A DNA stretch of 5,916 nucleotides. Origin: G039029935 sp039029935. GTDB taxonomy: Bacteria; Chloroflexota; Anaerolineae; Caldilineales; Caldilineaceae. The notes beneath the pieces were generated by a model, which did not search any database, was not told the origin of the DNA, and was given only the letters and a program-made list of their open reading frames with translations. Position numbers and translations under genes: made by a program. Below are positions 5,518-5,916 of this stretch, piece after piece. Position 1 is the stretch's first letter; each line of letters begins with the position of its first letter. Where the stretch lies: assembly GCA_039029935.1 (NCBI GenBank), contig JBCCFC010000893.1, positions 1 to 5,916 on the forward strand, given 5' to 3'.

Positions 5518-5852
5518 CACACCCCCTTAAGCACGGGGTTGAGCACCAGTCTCCGTTCGTAGATATCCTGATAGCGCTTGTATTCTGCTTTGCAAACCGT
5601 GCTGCCAAGACCTGTGATTGTGTAATAGATTCTACGCTGATCGTCACTCTCTTTGGGCGGCACTTCTTTAATTAACCCCTCTCTATCCATCCGACGAAGA
5701 TAACGATAGAGCGTAGCTGTCGCAATATCCTTCTGGATGTCTATCTCAACTCGTTGTTTTATGTCGAAGCCGTGTAATTGTTCATTCATCAAAATCAGCA
5801 AAATTGAATAGACAACTGGATTAAGGGGTAGCTTTTTCTGGATATCATCCAT
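5517..5852 (-). CDS. PadR-family winged-helix transcriptional regulator
   Basis: The protein has 111 residues from ATG 5852, which has AGGAGG (5864-5859) six bases ahead; the TTG at 5858 in the same frame touches that site and is unlikely. The PadR fold is visible in order: PLNPVVYSILLIL (9-21), LHGFDIKQRVE (26-36), ATLYRYLRRMDREGLI (46-61, the recognition helix and following turn) and the wing with DDQRRIYYTIT (70-80), then a short C-terminal helix ending YQDIYERR for dimerisation. The length fits the short PadR class that lacks a large second domain. Such proteins are usually dimeric repressors released by a ligand or stress, often controlling an adjacent membrane-protein gene and themselves. 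Here the next gene begins at the overlapping TGATG, so it is the likely target. The family call is firm; the ligand is unknown. Confidence 0.93.
   Translation of the reverse strand: MDDIQKKLPLNPVVYSILLILMNEQLHGFDIKQRVEIDIQKDIATATLYRYLRRMDREGLIKEVPPKESDDQRRIYYTITGLGSTVCKAEYKRYQDIYERRLVLNPVLKGV
5522..5528 (-). promoter_or_regulatory. Ribosome-binding site pointing to ATG 5517
   Basis: AAGGGGG (5528-5522 on the minus strand) lies four bases before ATG 5517, inside the last codons of the regulator gene. It is the only good initiation signal near the 5' end of the following membrane gene, yet the ATG it serves is out of frame with that gene. Confidence 0.6.
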
Positions 5853-5858
5853 AATCAA

Positions 5859-5864
5859 CCTCCT
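5859..5864 (-). promoter_or_regulatory. Ribosome-binding site of the PadR-family gene
   Basis: AGGAGG (5864-5859) six bases before ATG 5852 is a textbook site and decides this start over the TTG at 5858. Confidence 0.8.
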
Positions 5865-5916
5865 GCTTGCTGTTTATAAAAAAAATTGGAGTCAATCACA
5901 TTAGTTGCTATTGAAT

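Noticed and set aside
5873..5895. TTGACT and TATAAA on the minus strand as a promoter for the PadR-family gene
   Set aside because: The boxes are only 11 bases apart, too close for a sigma-70 promoter, and no alternative partner box fits either one.

Overview
The window looks like an accessory region of a bacterial chromosome, most likely from a filamentous, multicellular-type bacterium such as Chloroflexota (cyanobacteria are the alternative). The main reason is the large NACHT NTPase at 715-3030. Its layout (an FWxDGVL-type lead-in, NACHT ATPase, multi-pass membrane domain, then an IPWNY...GGGY.F.HR tail) is one I associate from memory with those groups. This taxonomic call is inference. 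The first 700 bases are AT-rich and look decayed; the coding part is more balanced in base composition.

Layout. At 1-188 (+) is the 3' end of a phospholipase-D/Nuc-like nuclease gene with damaged catalytic motifs. Bases 189-714 hold no convincing intact gene, only AT-rich sequence with small inverted repeats and a possible winged-helix remnant at 470-670 (-). A two-gene plus-strand operon follows: the NACHT membrane NTPase (715-3030) and, 30 bases later, a two-TM protein with a coiled coil and a Gln/Pro heptapeptide repeat (3061-3801). A strong, nearly symmetrical hairpin terminator at 3816-3856 closes it. Bases 3857-4095 have no recognised gene but contain several small hairpins and an unexplained open frame.

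The right part is a minus-strand cluster converging on the same terminator: a PadR-family repressor (5517-5852), a two-TM protein (4991 to about 5517), a second membrane protein (4262-4807) and a 51-residue single-TM protein (4096-4251). The two larger membrane proteins share a related C-terminal domain (YPP[ST], M[YV]LTF, DIL[YH]EWV[HK]Y) that I do not recognise. Two TGATG stop-start overlaps, one of them with a 15-codon leader ORF, suggest translational coupling. The first membrane gene has an anomaly: the well-placed ATG at its 5' end is in the wrong frame, so it carries a frameshift, a sequence error or a very unusual start.

How the parts may work together (inference): the NACHT protein and its partner look like a membrane-anchored STAND-type sensor/effector unit, possibly defensive or signalling. 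The PadR cluster looks like a separately regulated set of envelope proteins. Nothing in the sequence proves that the two operons cooperate. No rRNA, tRNA, CRISPR array or intact transposase gene was seen.
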